From: an uncultured Porphyromonadaceae bacterium
GTDB taxonomy: Bacteria > Bacteroidota > Bacteroidia > Bacteroidales > Muribaculaceae
DNA: 59,382 bases
Direction: 5' to 3'
Assembly: GCA_946553045.1 (NCBI GenBank)
Contig: CAMNRO010000014.1
Span: forward strand, 1-59,382
Shown here: piece after piece, positions 1 through 7,104 of the stretch
How positions within the stretch are numbered: the first letter of the stretch is position 1
Layout of the letters: every line of letters starts with the position of its first letter
The notes under the pieces: generated by a model
What the model was told of the DNA's origin: nothing
What the model saw: only the letters and a program-made list of their open reading frames with translations
Database searches by the model: none
Program-made: the position numbers and the translations under genes

Positions 1-598
1 AGACGTCCATCGAGCGGGCGTTGAAGTAGTTGTCGTCAATCCAGATGGTCTTGAGGGCATAGTTGCGCTCGAGGATTTCGTTGACGTGGGCGCAGAGAAG
101 GCTCAGAAGCTCCGATTCCTTGGTGGTGAGCTTGGTAATCTTGTCACCGATAAGGAGCACCTGCTTCTGGGTGTCGAAGGTGAACTTGCCTATCTTGTAC
201 ATGGTAATCTCCTTGCCCTTCTTGCCTTTGACGCGGCGGAGGATAGCCTCGATACGGAACACGAGCTCTTCCATCGAGAAAGGCTTGGTGATATAGTCGT
301 CGGCGCCGATTTTGAAGCCTTCGAGAATATCGTCCTTAAGCGATTTGGCGGTCAGGAAGATGATAGGTATTTCGGAGTTGACGGCGCGTATTTCCTGTGC
401 GAGGGTGAGGCCGTCTTTTTTGGGCATCATCACGTCGAGAATGCAGATGTCGTACTTTCCTTTGAGGAAAGCCTTGTATCCGGCTTCGCCGTCGACAAAG
501 AGGTCGGCGTAGCAGCCTTTGGCCTGGAGATACTCGCGAAGCAGCATGCCGAGGTTTTCGTCGTCTTCGCAGAGAAGAATTTTGATTCTTTCTTCCAT
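1..598 (-). CDS. OmpR-family response regulator, RprY-like (3' end cut by window)
   Basis: The reading frame starts at the ATG at 598 and is still open at base 1, so the C-terminus is missing. The N-terminus has the acidic pair of a receiver domain (LLCEDDENLG), the phospho-acceptor Asp in CILDVMMPKKDG, the conserved Thr in IIFLTAKS and the Lys in DYITKPF. A winged-helix output domain follows, with FTFDTQKQVLLIGD and LTTKESELLSLLC, typical of OmpR/PhoB regulators. It should be a cytoplasmic transcription factor phosphorylated by the kinase encoded 5 bp upstream. The pair resembles Bacteroides RprX/RprY; that assignment rests on family resemblance, so no symbol is given. It is probably transcribed from the kinase promoter near 2265-2296. 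Confidence 0.93.
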   Translation of the reverse strand, partial: MEERIKILLCEDDENLGMLLREYLQAKGCYADLFVDGEAGYKAFLKGKYDICILDVMMPKKDGLTLAQEIRAVNSEIPIIFLTAKSLKDDILEGFKIGADDYITKPFSMEELVFRIEAILRRVKGKKGKEITMYKIGKFTFDTQKQVLLIGDKITKLTTKESELLSLLCAHVNEILERNYALKTIWIDDNYFNARSMDV

Positions 599-603
599 AG
601 TCG

Positions 604-2136
604 TTAATTTTTAGAGAGTGGTAGTATTATTATAAATTTTGTTCCTGCGTTAAATTCGCTTTCCACGCGTATGTCGCCTCCGAGTTCGTTCACCATCTTG
701 CGCACATAGGCCAGGCCGAGGCCGAAGCCCTTCACGTCGTGACGGTTGCCGGTTGAGACGCGGTAGAATTTATCGAATATCTTTTTGAGGTCGTCGCGGC
801 GTATGCCTATGCCGTTGTCCTCTATTGTTATCTGTAGGCGTTCGTCGTCGAGGTCGCGCGAGGCCACGGTGAGTTTGAGCGGACGCTCCTCGCTGCGGTA
901 CTTCACGGCATTGTCGAGCAGATTGAAAATCACGTTGGTGAAGTGCATTTCGTCGACGGTCACGATGGCGTCCATGGCGTCGAGTTCCGCGCTTATCGAG
1001 CCGCCATATTTCTCTACTTTCAGCTTGAAGGTGTTGACAATATTGAATATAGCCGCATTGGCGTCGATTTCTTCGAGTTTGAGGGTGGCTTTCTGGCGGT
1101 CGAACATCGACATCTGAAGCACCTTCTCCACCTGGAAGCGCAGGCGTTTGGTCTCGTCGGTGATGACGGTCGAAATCTGCTGGAGCATCATGGGCGATTT
1201 GCGCACACTCTGGTCGTTGAGCATCTGGGCCGCCAGCGATATCGACGAAATCGGCGTCTTGAACTCATGCGTCATGTTGTTGATGAAGTCGTTCTTCATC
1301 TCGGTCAGTTTCTTCTGCCTGAACGCCACTATGATGGTGTAGACAAATATGATGAGCAGAATGAATGTGAACGCGAACGCGGGCACGAGGAAGGATATCG
1401 ACGAGAAGATATAGTCCGATTTGGTCGGGAAATATACTTTCAGATAGTTGTGCGGTCCGGCGCCGTCGTTGGGGAAGAGTGTCTGAATGAACATGTTGTC
1501 GCGGTCCGAGGCGCCGGTCTGGAATCCGGCCGACTTGTAGAGCACCGTTCCGGCATAGTTTGCCACGGCGAATTCGAAAGGCACCTTCAGGTCGAGGGTG
1601 TCGAGCTCCTGGCGCAGATAGGTCGACACACGGGCAGAGTCGGCACGTTCGCTGACGGGGCGCGTAGAGGCCTTCGACATTATGTTCAGAATCACATCGT
1701 CGAGCACACCTTTCTGATAGAGGTAGCGGTTGCGGTAGTTGTCCTGAAAGGCTTTGTAGTGAGCTCCGACAGGGCCGCCGCTGCCTTGTATTTTTGAAAT
1801 CTCGGTGATGTCGCCTTTGATGGTAAGGTCGGCTTCGAGGCCGGTCTTGGTCGTGAAAGAATATTTAATACCGTCCAGACGGGGCATCGGGTCGCCAAGA
1901 TATTGCGACACAACGGCCGACGTCTCTACCTGGCGCACATCCTCTTCCAGAAAATGGCGGGTTTCGTCCTGCTCCAGATGTGTGGCGACCGCAACAAGAC
2001 TCTGCCGTACACCCTGCGAGAATTGTTCGTAGCGTATCTGCACAATGTTCCTCATATAGAAAATCTGTATGCACAGAAGACCCATGAAGCACAATGCCAT
2101 TACGATGGTCAGTATCCAGATAGTCTGTTTCTTCAT
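604..2136 (-). CDS. Membrane sensor histidine kinase, RprX-like
   Basis: 510-residue two-component sensor. An N-terminal membrane helix (about residues 6-28) and a second one (about 253-278) bracket a periplasmic sensing region of roughly 220 residues. After the second helix comes the dimerisation/phospho-acceptor box NNMTHEFKTPISS with its His, then the ATPase N box FNLLDNAVKYR, the G1 box DNGIGIRRDD, the F box IFDKFYR and the G2 box GFGLGLAYV. All catalytic motifs are intact. The gene ends 5 bp before the response regulator start, so the two are co-transcribed and form a cognate pair. The sensed signal cannot be read from the sequence. Confidence 0.95.
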   Translation of the reverse strand: MKKQTIWILTIVMALCFMGLLCIQIFYMRNIVQIRYEQFSQGVRQSLVAVATHLEQDETRHFLEEDVRQVETSAVVSQYLGDPMPRLDGIKYSFTTKTGLEADLTIKGDITEISKIQGSGGPVGAHYKAFQDNYRNRYLYQKGVLDDVILNIMSKASTRPVSERADSARVSTYLRQELDTLDLKVPFEFAVANYAGTVLYKSAGFQTGASDRDNMFIQTLFPNDGAGPHNYLKVYFPTKSDYIFSSISFLVPAFAFTFILLIIFVYTIIVAFRQKKLTEMKNDFINNMTHEFKTPISSISLAAQMLNDQSVRKSPMMLQQISTVITDETKRLRFQVEKVLQMSMFDRQKATLKLEEIDANAAIFNIVNTFKLKVEKYGGSISAELDAMDAIVTVDEMHFTNVIFNLLDNAVKYRSEERPLKLTVASRDLDDERLQITIEDNGIGIRRDDLKKIFDKFYRVSTGNRHDVKGFGLGLAYVRKMVNELGGDIRVESEFNAGTKFIIILPLSKN

Positions 2137-2264
2137 ATTACGGACTCCTTCGGGAGAATCCCACGGGGATAAATTTTAAAATTTGTATAATTTGTTAACA
2201 AACGGCGAATGTTAAAGTTCGGGCGGCTGTTCAGTATTTTAGACCCTTGTTTAACATTTCGCGT

Positions 2265-2296
2265 CAAAATTAACAAACAAATGTGAAATCACCAAA
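2265..2296 (-). promoter_or_regulatory. Bacteroidetes-type promoter of the kinase/regulator operon
   Basis: On the minus strand TAATTTTG (2272-2265) matches the -7 consensus TAnnTTTG, and TTTG (2296-2293) lies 20 nt upstream as the -33 element. The predicted start near 2260 gives a leader of about 120 nt before the kinase ATG at 2136. The rest of 2137-2394 is AT-rich and shows no gene. Confidence 0.6.
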
Positions 2297-2344
2297 TTTC
2301 CCTCTGTTAAAGATAATTAAGGGCGCCCACACCCCGCTAAAACA

Positions 2345-2372
2345 AAAGCCCTGCACATTTGCGCAGGGCTTT
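2345..2372 (-). terminator. Intrinsic terminator after the small secreted-protein genes
   Basis: A perfect 10-bp stem (AAAGCCCTGC at 2345-2354 with GCAGGGCTTT at 2363-2372) and an 8-nt loop, followed on the minus strand by TTTTGTTTT. It lies 22 bp past the stop of the 2395-2802 gene and should end that transcript. Confidence 0.8.
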
Positions 2373-2394
2373 GACGATATCCGGCTATAAGGGG

Positions 2395-2802
2395 TCACGG
2401 CGGCGGCAACATGCACTTATTGCCTGAAACTGATACTACTTTCACCGATTCTGCCTTATAGTTTTTATCATTGTCATAAGAATCGGAAATACTCAGTGTC
2501 ATTTTCTTTGTCGACTGGGGGCCTACCTGTGTTTTGCCCGAATATTCGGCCGTAGCCGTTTTCCCCCCGCCTGTATATCTGGGATTACGGTATGTGACTT
2601 CAACGGTTACCGTCACATTCGCCGCCGTATCCTTGCTGTCGTTCCCGAGGGTCACCTCGACGGTATTGCTTTGGGCATCGAGAATGGCAGAGAATGCTTC
2701 GACGGTATCTCCATTGTCAGATATGACGCAGGTCTGTCCGAAAGCACAGTTGGCAGCAAGACATAGAAATACCACAACGCTGATAATAGCTTGCCGTAGC
2801 AT
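2395..2802 (-). CDS. Small secreted protein of unknown function
   Basis: 135 residues. The first 22 form a typical signal peptide (MLRQAIISVVVFLCLAANC... ending near AFGQ). The remainder is rich in Thr, Val and Ser in alternating patterns (VTVTVEVTYRNPRYTGGG), as in a small beta-sandwich, and two Cys sit near the ends (CVIS and KCMLPPP), which could form a disulphide in the periplasm. It follows the 105-residue secreted protein with a 3-bp gap and is the last gene before the terminator at 2345-2372. No family was recognised. Confidence 0.7.
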   Translation of the reverse strand: MLRQAIISVVVFLCLAANCAFGQTCVISDNGDTVEAFSAILDAQSNTVEVTLGNDSKDTAANVTVTVEVTYRNPRYTGGGKTATAEYSGKTQVGPQSTKKMTLSISDSYDNDKNYKAESVKVVSVSGNKCMLPPP

Positions 2803-2805
2803 CGA

Positions 2806-3123
2806 TTATTTGCGTGTTACGGTTTTGGGGAGCCATTCGAGGTTCATGAGCACAGCTCCGTTTTCAGTCCAGTAGGCATTGCGAGAGTGTGTTATGCCGG
2901 TCGATGGGTCGTTTACGGTAAATGTGCCGTCGTTTCTTTCCGATGTGACCGTGAGAGTGCGGCGCACATTTCCCTGATTGTCGAGCAGATGTATTTCCTT
3001 GCCGTTTTGGCTTACGATAGTCTTGAGATTGCCTCGGTTGTCGTAGTAGGTGCCGGCAGGAACTGCCAGTGCTGCTATTGCCGTGCTTGCGAGCAAGAGC
3101 ATGGATAGGATTGCTTTTTTCAT
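2806..3123 (-). CDS. Small secreted protein of unknown function
   Basis: 105 residues with a clear signal peptide (MKKAILSMLLLASTAIAALA, cleavage near AVPAG). The mature part contains YYDNRGNLKTI, LLDNQGNVRRTL and VNDPSTGITHSR, a D/N-x-x-G-N pattern spaced like short beta-hairpins, so a small beta-rich exported protein is likely. It lies 11 bp after the 78-residue gene and 3 bp before the 135-residue gene, inside one unidirectional group of small envelope proteins. No family was recognised. Confidence 0.7.
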   Translation of the reverse strand: MKKAILSMLLLASTAIAALAVPAGTYYDNRGNLKTIVSQNGKEIHLLDNQGNVRRTLTVTSERNDGTFTVNDPSTGITHSRNAYWTENGAVLMNLEWLPKTVTRK

Positions 3124-3134
3124 TTCAGATATAT

Positions 3135-3371
3135 TTATGGTTGGTTTGCGGCCACAAGAGGCAGTTCTGTTGCGATAGAGTCGGTTTCAATCGAATTGTC
3201 GGCATCGTTTGCATCGCTGAACAGCGATCTGCCGTATTGATAGCCGTCGACAGCGTCGTCGATACTTCTGATAGTTTCTTTAGACGAGGACGATGCCAGT
3301 GCCGTCGCAGCGAAGAGCGCGAGCACTAAGCTGTGTCCGATGATGGTGAGGCGGTTTTTCTTTTTTTCCAT
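3135..3371 (-). CDS. Small membrane-anchored or secreted peptide, 78 residues
   Basis: The start is placed at the ATG at 3371 (MEKKKNRLTIIGHSLVLAL), which gives a basic N-terminus, a hydrophobic stretch to about residue 27 and then a Ser/Asp-rich tail (SIDDAVDGYQYGRSLF). A longer frame upstream has no support and would run further over the neighbouring gene. Even so, the first 46 bases overlap the end of the VanZ-like gene (3326-3736), in another frame. The small size, leader-like N-terminus and acidic polar tail would fit an exported peptide; no function can be assigned. Confidence 0.6.
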   Translation of the reverse strand: MEKKKNRLTIIGHSLVLALFAATALASSSSKETIRSIDDAVDGYQYGRSLFSDANDADNSIETDSIATELPLVAANQP

Positions 3372-3736
3372 TTTAGAACGAATATGATTGATAATAAAGC
3401 ATATGTGCACAAATCTGCTATGTCGAAGGTTCCCGGTATCACTCCTGTTGACTGGCCGCATTCCAGAAGCGGAGGTATTGACATGAAAATCATTCGCAAC
3501 TCTTTGGAATCTAAAGATGTGGCGTAAGTTAGTAATGCGCTGCACCACAAAGCGTCTGAAGCCTGATAGCGCAGTGCGTCGCACCATAAATTATGTGGCA
3601 GTCTGATAAGCGGAAGGATATCCGGGTTTGCGAATAAAAGTCTGGTAAAAACGACCGGTTCGCGAAACAGGATATATACCACACCGCCTGCCGCCATCAG
3701 CAATCCGGCGATTACGATATGTCGATGTGCTTTCAC
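3326..3736 (-). CDS. VanZ-like small membrane protein
   Basis: 136 residues with about four hydrophobic segments (residues 8-24, 33-48, 60-74 and 105-122) and a basic tail KWKKRKTASP. The region IPPLLECGQSTGVIPGTFDI, followed by ADL, resembles the conserved E..Q....G..PG..D..D patch of VanZ-like proteins, though the match is distant. The start is a GTG at 3736, placed exactly 4 nt after a TATCTTTG -7 box. It heads the group of small envelope genes and overlaps the next one by 46 bp. Function unknown; VanZ-like proteins are linked to envelope and lipopeptide resistance in other bacteria. Confidence 0.6.
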   Translation of the reverse strand: MKAHRHIVIAGLLMAAGGVVYILFREPVVFTRLLFANPDILPLIRLPHNLWCDALRYQASDALWCSALLTYATSLDSKELRMIFMSIPPLLECGQSTGVIPGTFDIADLCTYALLSIIFVLKWKKRKTASPSSDTA

Positions 3737-3740
3737 ATCA

Positions 3741-3748
3741 CAAAGATA
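3741..3748 (-). promoter_or_regulatory. -7 promoter box abutting a GTG start
   Basis: TATCTTTG on the minus strand matches TAnnTTTG. It ends 4 nt before the GTG at 3736, so transcription would begin at or next to the start codon. No clear -33 TTG was seen at the usual distance, so this is a moderate call. Confidence 0.4.
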
Positions 3749-3812
3749 GAATCAGATATGGCTGAATTTTGGTTTACAGGCGTAAGTAATATTTACTGTT
3801 GAGTATAATATT

Positions 3813-4025
3813 TCAACACTCGCCTGAATATTCGTCTGAATAGAATCGGAAAAAATCTACATTGAGGGCGCGCGAAATCTGCATCAGCATTTCGGTATTG
3901 ATGGATTGCTGACGGAAAATATAGTACACATTCGGACGCTCGCAGTTTATTTTGCGGGCAAGCCATGCAGGGGTTCTTTCCTGACGCTCAAGTTCTTTTT
4001 TGATTAATTCTCCGATGTGGGGCAT
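3813..4025 (-). CDS. XRE/Cro-type helix-turn-helix protein
   Basis: 70 residues, essentially one HTH_3 domain: IGELIKKELERQERTPAWLA then RKINCERPNVYYIFR as the recognition region, and MLMQISRALNVDFFRFY as the last helices. A small DNA-binding regulator, probably dimeric. It lies 76 bp upstream of the VanZ-like/small peptide group in the same direction and could control it, or itself. Its 5' side is a structured-RNA terminator (4077-4112), so it is probably not part of that transcript. Confidence 0.85.
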   Translation of the reverse strand: MPHIGELIKKELERQERTPAWLARKINCERPNVYYIFRQQSINTEMLMQISRALNVDFFRFYSDEYSGEC

Positions 4026-4069
4026 TCACGGGCATAAGTCTCGGACTCCGCTGCGAGACATGAATTGAC

Positions 4070-4380
4070 CAAAACAAAAGGCGCGGAGTCCGTTTTGCTT
4101 TTCCGCCCCTTTGATTCTGCGTATCGCCAAACACGCTGCCGAAAGAATACGGAAGAACAAACCGCCCCACGCCGTTATCGCCTATGACAAGCAGCTGCAT
4201 CGTGGGTGCGGTGCAGGCAAACATATACGAACACGACAAGAGGACATTCTTCGCAGGGTTTCTTCGGCAATTCTATAATTTGGCGATTTCAGAATCAAAG
4301 AACCGAGCAAAATGCCTTTTGACTATCGGAAGGCTGTGACACACCTCTGTATGTCAATGTCTGGTTGGCAGCCTTCTTGT
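4070..4380 (-). ncRNA. Candidate structured non-coding RNA, about 310 nt, possibly 6S-like
   Basis: The minus strand of this gene-free interval carries a promoter, a folded interior and a terminator. Near the 5' end GAAGGCTG (4376-4369) pairs with CAGCCTTC (4336-4329) around an inner 8-bp hairpin (4356-4349 with 4344-4337, loop AGAG) that has a G-U on this strand but a C-A mismatch on the other. A long rod follows: an 11-bp helix (4300-4290 with 4119-4109), CGCC/GGCG (4285-4282 with 4128-4125), a helix of 10 pairs plus one bulge (4270-4260 with 4147-4137) and an 11-bp helix with one bulge (4212-4201 with 4171-4161). The rod spans about 190 nt with internal loops, the size and outline of 6S RNA, but I could not match conserved sequence. 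RNase P and tmRNA signatures are absent. Confidence 0.55.
4077..4112 (-). terminator. Intrinsic terminator of the candidate RNA
   Basis: Minus strand AAAGGGGCGGA (4112-4102) pairs with TCCGCGCCTTT (4087-4077), 10 of 11 positions, and is followed by TGTTTT. The 5' arm shares four bases with the closing helix of the candidate RNA. A second inverted repeat, CGGACTCCGC (4042-4051) with GCGGAGTCCG (4083-4092), overlaps it and may be an alternative fold upstream of the XRE gene. Confidence 0.6.
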
Positions 4381-4385
4381 TGCGG

Positions 4386-4416
4386 TAAAATTACGCATTT
4401 TTTTGTGAATTGGCAA
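4386..4416 (-). promoter_or_regulatory. Promoter of the candidate RNA
   Basis: Minus strand TTG (4416-4414), 20-nt spacer, then TAATTTTA (4393-4386), one base off TAnnTTTG. The predicted start is near 4380, immediately before the first hairpin. Confidence 0.5.
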
Positions 4417-4455
4417 TAAATAAATGAGGGAGAGGCATAATACATTTTATTGGCA

Positions 4456-4491
4456 GCAGTAGGGGCGCCGCCGAACGCGCGCCCCTACTGC
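4456..4491. repeat. 13-bp palindromic element between the RNA and nhaA
   Basis: GCAGTAGGGGCGC (4456-4468) and its exact reverse complement (4479-4491) flank a 10-nt loop. It lies about 100 bp past the nhaA stop and about 40 bp upstream of the RNA promoter. It may end nhaA transcription, but it lacks a long T run and looks like a REP-type dispersed palindrome. Confidence 0.55.
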
Positions 4492-4591
4492 CTTGAAAAA
4501 CTGAATTATGACATACCGCCATAGGTCCGCTGTCGATGCAGCGCAACCGTATGGCGGTCGAATAATGTGTGGAAATCGCGCCAAGACGGCC

Positions 4592-6022
4592 TTAGTCTTC
4601 GGCGGCGTCGGGGGCTATTCCGCGGGGCAGGGTGAAGTGGAGCCATATGAAGGCCACAATGCCTGCTATGAGAGAGCCGGCGACGATGCCGAGTTTGGCG
4701 TGGTTGAGGAAGTCGGCCTGGGCCGGCACAGCCGGGTTGAACGTGAGTGTGGCTATGAAGAGCGACACCGTGAAGCCGATACCTCCCAGCATGGCTATCG
4801 ACGACATCATGTGCCAGTTAGAGTGGGCGGGCATGGGCGCGATATGCAGCTTCACCGCAAGCCATGAGAACGAGAGAATGCCAAGGAACTTTCCGACCAC
4901 CAGAGCGCTCATCACCGCCAGCGATATGCCCTCGAAGAGGCTTGCCGGGTCCATGTCGAGCAGGAAAATGCCGGCGTTGGCGAAAGCGAAAAGCGGCACG
5001 ATAAAGAAGTTGACAATAGGGTGGAGCGAGTCCTCGAGGTCCTGAAGCGGCGAAATGACCTTGTCGGAAGCGCTTTCGATTTCTTTGAGCCAGTTGAGCT
5101 GCTCCTTGTCGAGAATCGATTTCCGTGTCAGGTCTTCCTCGTCGTCCTGCGAGAAGTGCGCTATGGAGCGTCTTATCTTTTTGATGTATTTCTTGGGGGC
5201 GAACACAGGCGAGGCAGGCACGCAGAATGCCACCAGCACACCCGCGATAGTGGGGTGTATGCCCGAATTGAGGAACAGGAACCATATGATGCCTCCTATG
5301 CCGAGATAGAAAATCTTACTTTTGATTCGCATCACCGAGCCAAGAAGCAGCAGGCCCAGAAGGGCGGCCGCATAGACAAGCAGCATTACCTCGATGTGCG
5401 AGGAGTAGAACGCAGCGATGACTATGATGCCGCCGATGTCGTCGACAACCGCAAGGGTAGTGAGGAATATCTTGAGCGACATCGGCACGCGCTTGCCCAG
5501 CATTGCCAGCACGCCGAGCGAGAAGGCTATGTCGGTGGCCATCGGTATGGCAGCGCCTCCGGCATAGGCTGTGCCGCGGCTCATAGTATAATATACCAGC
5601 ACGGGAACGACCATGCCGCCGACAGCTCCGATGATGGGCAGAAGGGCCTGCTTGAACGACGACAGCTCGCCCACAAGCACCTCGCGCTTGATTTCAAGAC
5701 CTATCGTAAAGAAGAAAATTGCCATCAGGGCGTCGTTGATGAAGGCTAAAAGCGACATCGGATGCCCGTTGTGGCTGAAAAAGTTGAAGTCGCCTAACTG
5801 CAGGCGCACTTCCTGCTCCCAGAATGAAAAATAAGTCTGATTGAAGTCTGGTATATTGGCTATTACCAAAGCCAGAACAGTGGCTGCTATAAGCACGTTG
5901 CCGCCGGTGGCATGGCGACTTATGGCCTGTCGGGCCGAGAAAAATATGCCAGATGCGAAGACAGAGCGGTTCTCCACCTCCCATTCGGCAGGGGTCTTTC
6001 GTTTTGACGGACTTGTTTGCAT
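4592..6022 (-). CDS. nhaA: Na+/H+ antiporter NhaA
   Basis: 476 residues, multi-pass inner-membrane protein. It shows the family hallmarks: FINDALMAIFFFTIGLEIKR near residues 90-110, the ion-binding pair in TDIAFSLGVLAMLGKRVP (Asp in the discontinuous helix) and TTLAVVDDIGGIIVIAAFY with adjacent Asp residues, and a C-terminal LGGIGFTVSLFIATL. It exchanges sodium for protons and serves pH and salt homeostasis. Compared with E. coli NhaA (about 390 residues) it has a longer N-terminus and an insertion around residues 280-320 with charged residues (SQDDEEDLTRK), as is common in Bacteroidetes homologues. It appears to be a single-gene transcript from the promoter at 6078-6105. Confidence 0.95.
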   Translation of the reverse strand: MQTSPSKRKTPAEWEVENRSVFASGIFFSARQAISRHATGGNVLIAATVLALVIANIPDFNQTYFSFWEQEVRLQLGDFNFFSHNGHPMSLLAFINDALMAIFFFTIGLEIKREVLVGELSSFKQALLPIIGAVGGMVVPVLVYYTMSRGTAYAGGAAIPMATDIAFSLGVLAMLGKRVPMSLKIFLTTLAVVDDIGGIIVIAAFYSSHIEVMLLVYAAALLGLLLLGSVMRIKSKIFYLGIGGIIWFLFLNSGIHPTIAGVLVAFCVPASPVFAPKKYIKKIRRSIAHFSQDDEEDLTRKSILDKEQLNWLKEIESASDKVISPLQDLEDSLHPIVNFFIVPLFAFANAGIFLLDMDPASLFEGISLAVMSALVVGKFLGILSFSWLAVKLHIAPMPAHSNWHMMSSIAMLGGIGFTVSLFIATLTFNPAVPAQADFLNHAKLGIVAGSLIAGIVAFIWLHFTLPRGIAPDAAED

Positions 6023-6077
6023 GTCTTTATGTACCTATTGGATAATTTCATCAATCGGAAATTCTATTTCCGGGCTG

Positions 6078-6105
6078 CAAAATTACGATATAATTAATTA
6101 ACAAA
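6078..6105 (-). promoter_or_regulatory. Promoter of nhaA
   Basis: Minus strand TAATTTTG (6085-6078) matches the -7 consensus. TTTG (6105-6102) lies 16 nt upstream, slightly closer than usual. The leader to the nhaA ATG is about 50 nt. Confidence 0.5.
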
Positions 6106-6149
6106 CGTAAAAAGAAGTAAGTTTAATATACCGTATGGTGAAAAATACC

Positions 6150-6157
6150 TATATTTG
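6150..6157 (+). promoter_or_regulatory. -7 promoter box close to the lipoprotein start
   Basis: TATATTTG matches TAnnTTTG and ends 8 nt before the ATG at 6166, predicting a leader of only a few nucleotides. No clear -33 element was found. Confidence 0.45.
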
Positions 6158-6165
6158 CCGCCGTT

Positions 6166-7104
6166 ATGAAAAACCGATTATTATCATTTCGTATTCTCGT
6201 AATCACGATATTAACTCTTGGATTGGCCTCTTGTAACGACGATGTATTCATAGAGCCGCTGAAAGTATCTGCCGAAAGCGGAGAGCTCGGTCCTGACCAA
6301 AAAGAACTGTTTATCGATATATCCGGCGGAGACTGGGTTGTGAAAAACATGTGGTTCTACGACGACGAAGGCCAGACATACGCAAATAACAACAACGGCA
6401 CTTTCGAGATACACACGGCTTTTTCGGAATTGAGTGCATTGGTGAAATCTAAGGGTTTGGAAATAAATCTCATAAAATGCCTGAATAACAATCCGGCCTC
6501 TCTCTGTTTTACAGTCACCAACGAATACGATACCCGCGACATAGTCGTGACAGTGTTCCCGACCGGCTCTTACGATATTGAAATACAAGATGTTTCATAT
6601 GTCCTCGACCAGTGGGGCGGCTTTCCGAACGAGGATTTTACGAGCCAGGTCATAACATACGCCTATCCCCAAGGCCTTGCCGAAGCCACATCTTTTGCCT
6701 TCCCGCAGCTCGACGACATGCCTGTGCTATACCGATTCGAGCCATGGAACGAAGACGATATATTCGCCCGCCTGGTGTTCGGCAGCGGAGTGGTAGTGCC
6801 TGTTCCGACATACGGGCCTTTCATCGGCGACAAGCTTAATTTCTGGATTATGGCCGACGAGAAGGCCGAGCTCACAATGAGCCGTAAGCACTTCTTCTCG
6901 CCTTACATTCCGCCTATGCCGGCTGCCGTAGACCTTCCGGCCGGCCGACCGCTCGATGTGAGCCTGTACTGCTACTATGAAAGTATCGGTCTGCAATGTT
7001 CTATAAAAGCCGTAAACCCGGCGACCGGCCTATCTGAAACGGTCAAGGGCCGTTTGCGCATGATGATGCCAATGAAATTTACAAGCGAGGTTCAGTTCCG
7101 ATGA
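6166..7104 (+). CDS. Lipoprotein of unknown function, partner of the PagL-like gene
   Basis: 312 residues. The N-terminus ends in a lipobox, LGLASC with Cys at about residue 23, so it is lipid-anchored in the envelope. The mature part begins with an Ig-like/BACON-style stretch (GPDQKELFIDISGGDWVVKN) and continues as mainly beta sequence (VITYAYPQGLAEATSFAFPQ). The stop overlaps the start of the next gene by 4 bp (ATGA), so the two are translationally coupled and probably act together at the outer membrane. No exact family was recognised. Confidence 0.8.
   Translation: MKNRLLSFRILVITILTLGLASCNDDVFIEPLKVSAESGELGPDQKELFIDISGGDWVVKNMWFYDDEGQTYANNNNGTFEIHTAFSELSALVKSKGLEINLIKCLNNNPASLCFTVTNEYDTRDIVVTVFPTGSYDIEIQDVSYVLDQWGGFPNEDFTSQVITYAYPQGLAEATSFAFPQLDDMPVLYRFEPWNEDDIFARLVFGSGVVVPVPTYGPFIGDKLNFWIMADEKAELTMSRKHFFSPYIPPMPAAVDLPAGRPLDVSLYCYYESIGLQCSIKAVNPATGLSETVKGRLRMMMPMKFTSEVQFR

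Noticed and set aside
4042-4092. Inverted repeat as an XRE operator
   Set aside because: The 10-bp arms are 31 nt apart and overlap the RNA terminator; that role explains them better, although an operator cannot be excluded.
3988-4239. 83-residue minus-strand frame and short plus-strand frames over 4100-4435
   Set aside because: They lie across the candidate structured RNA and the start of the XRE gene. No start signal, no domain and several overlapping frames of equal quality, so the RNA explanation is preferred.
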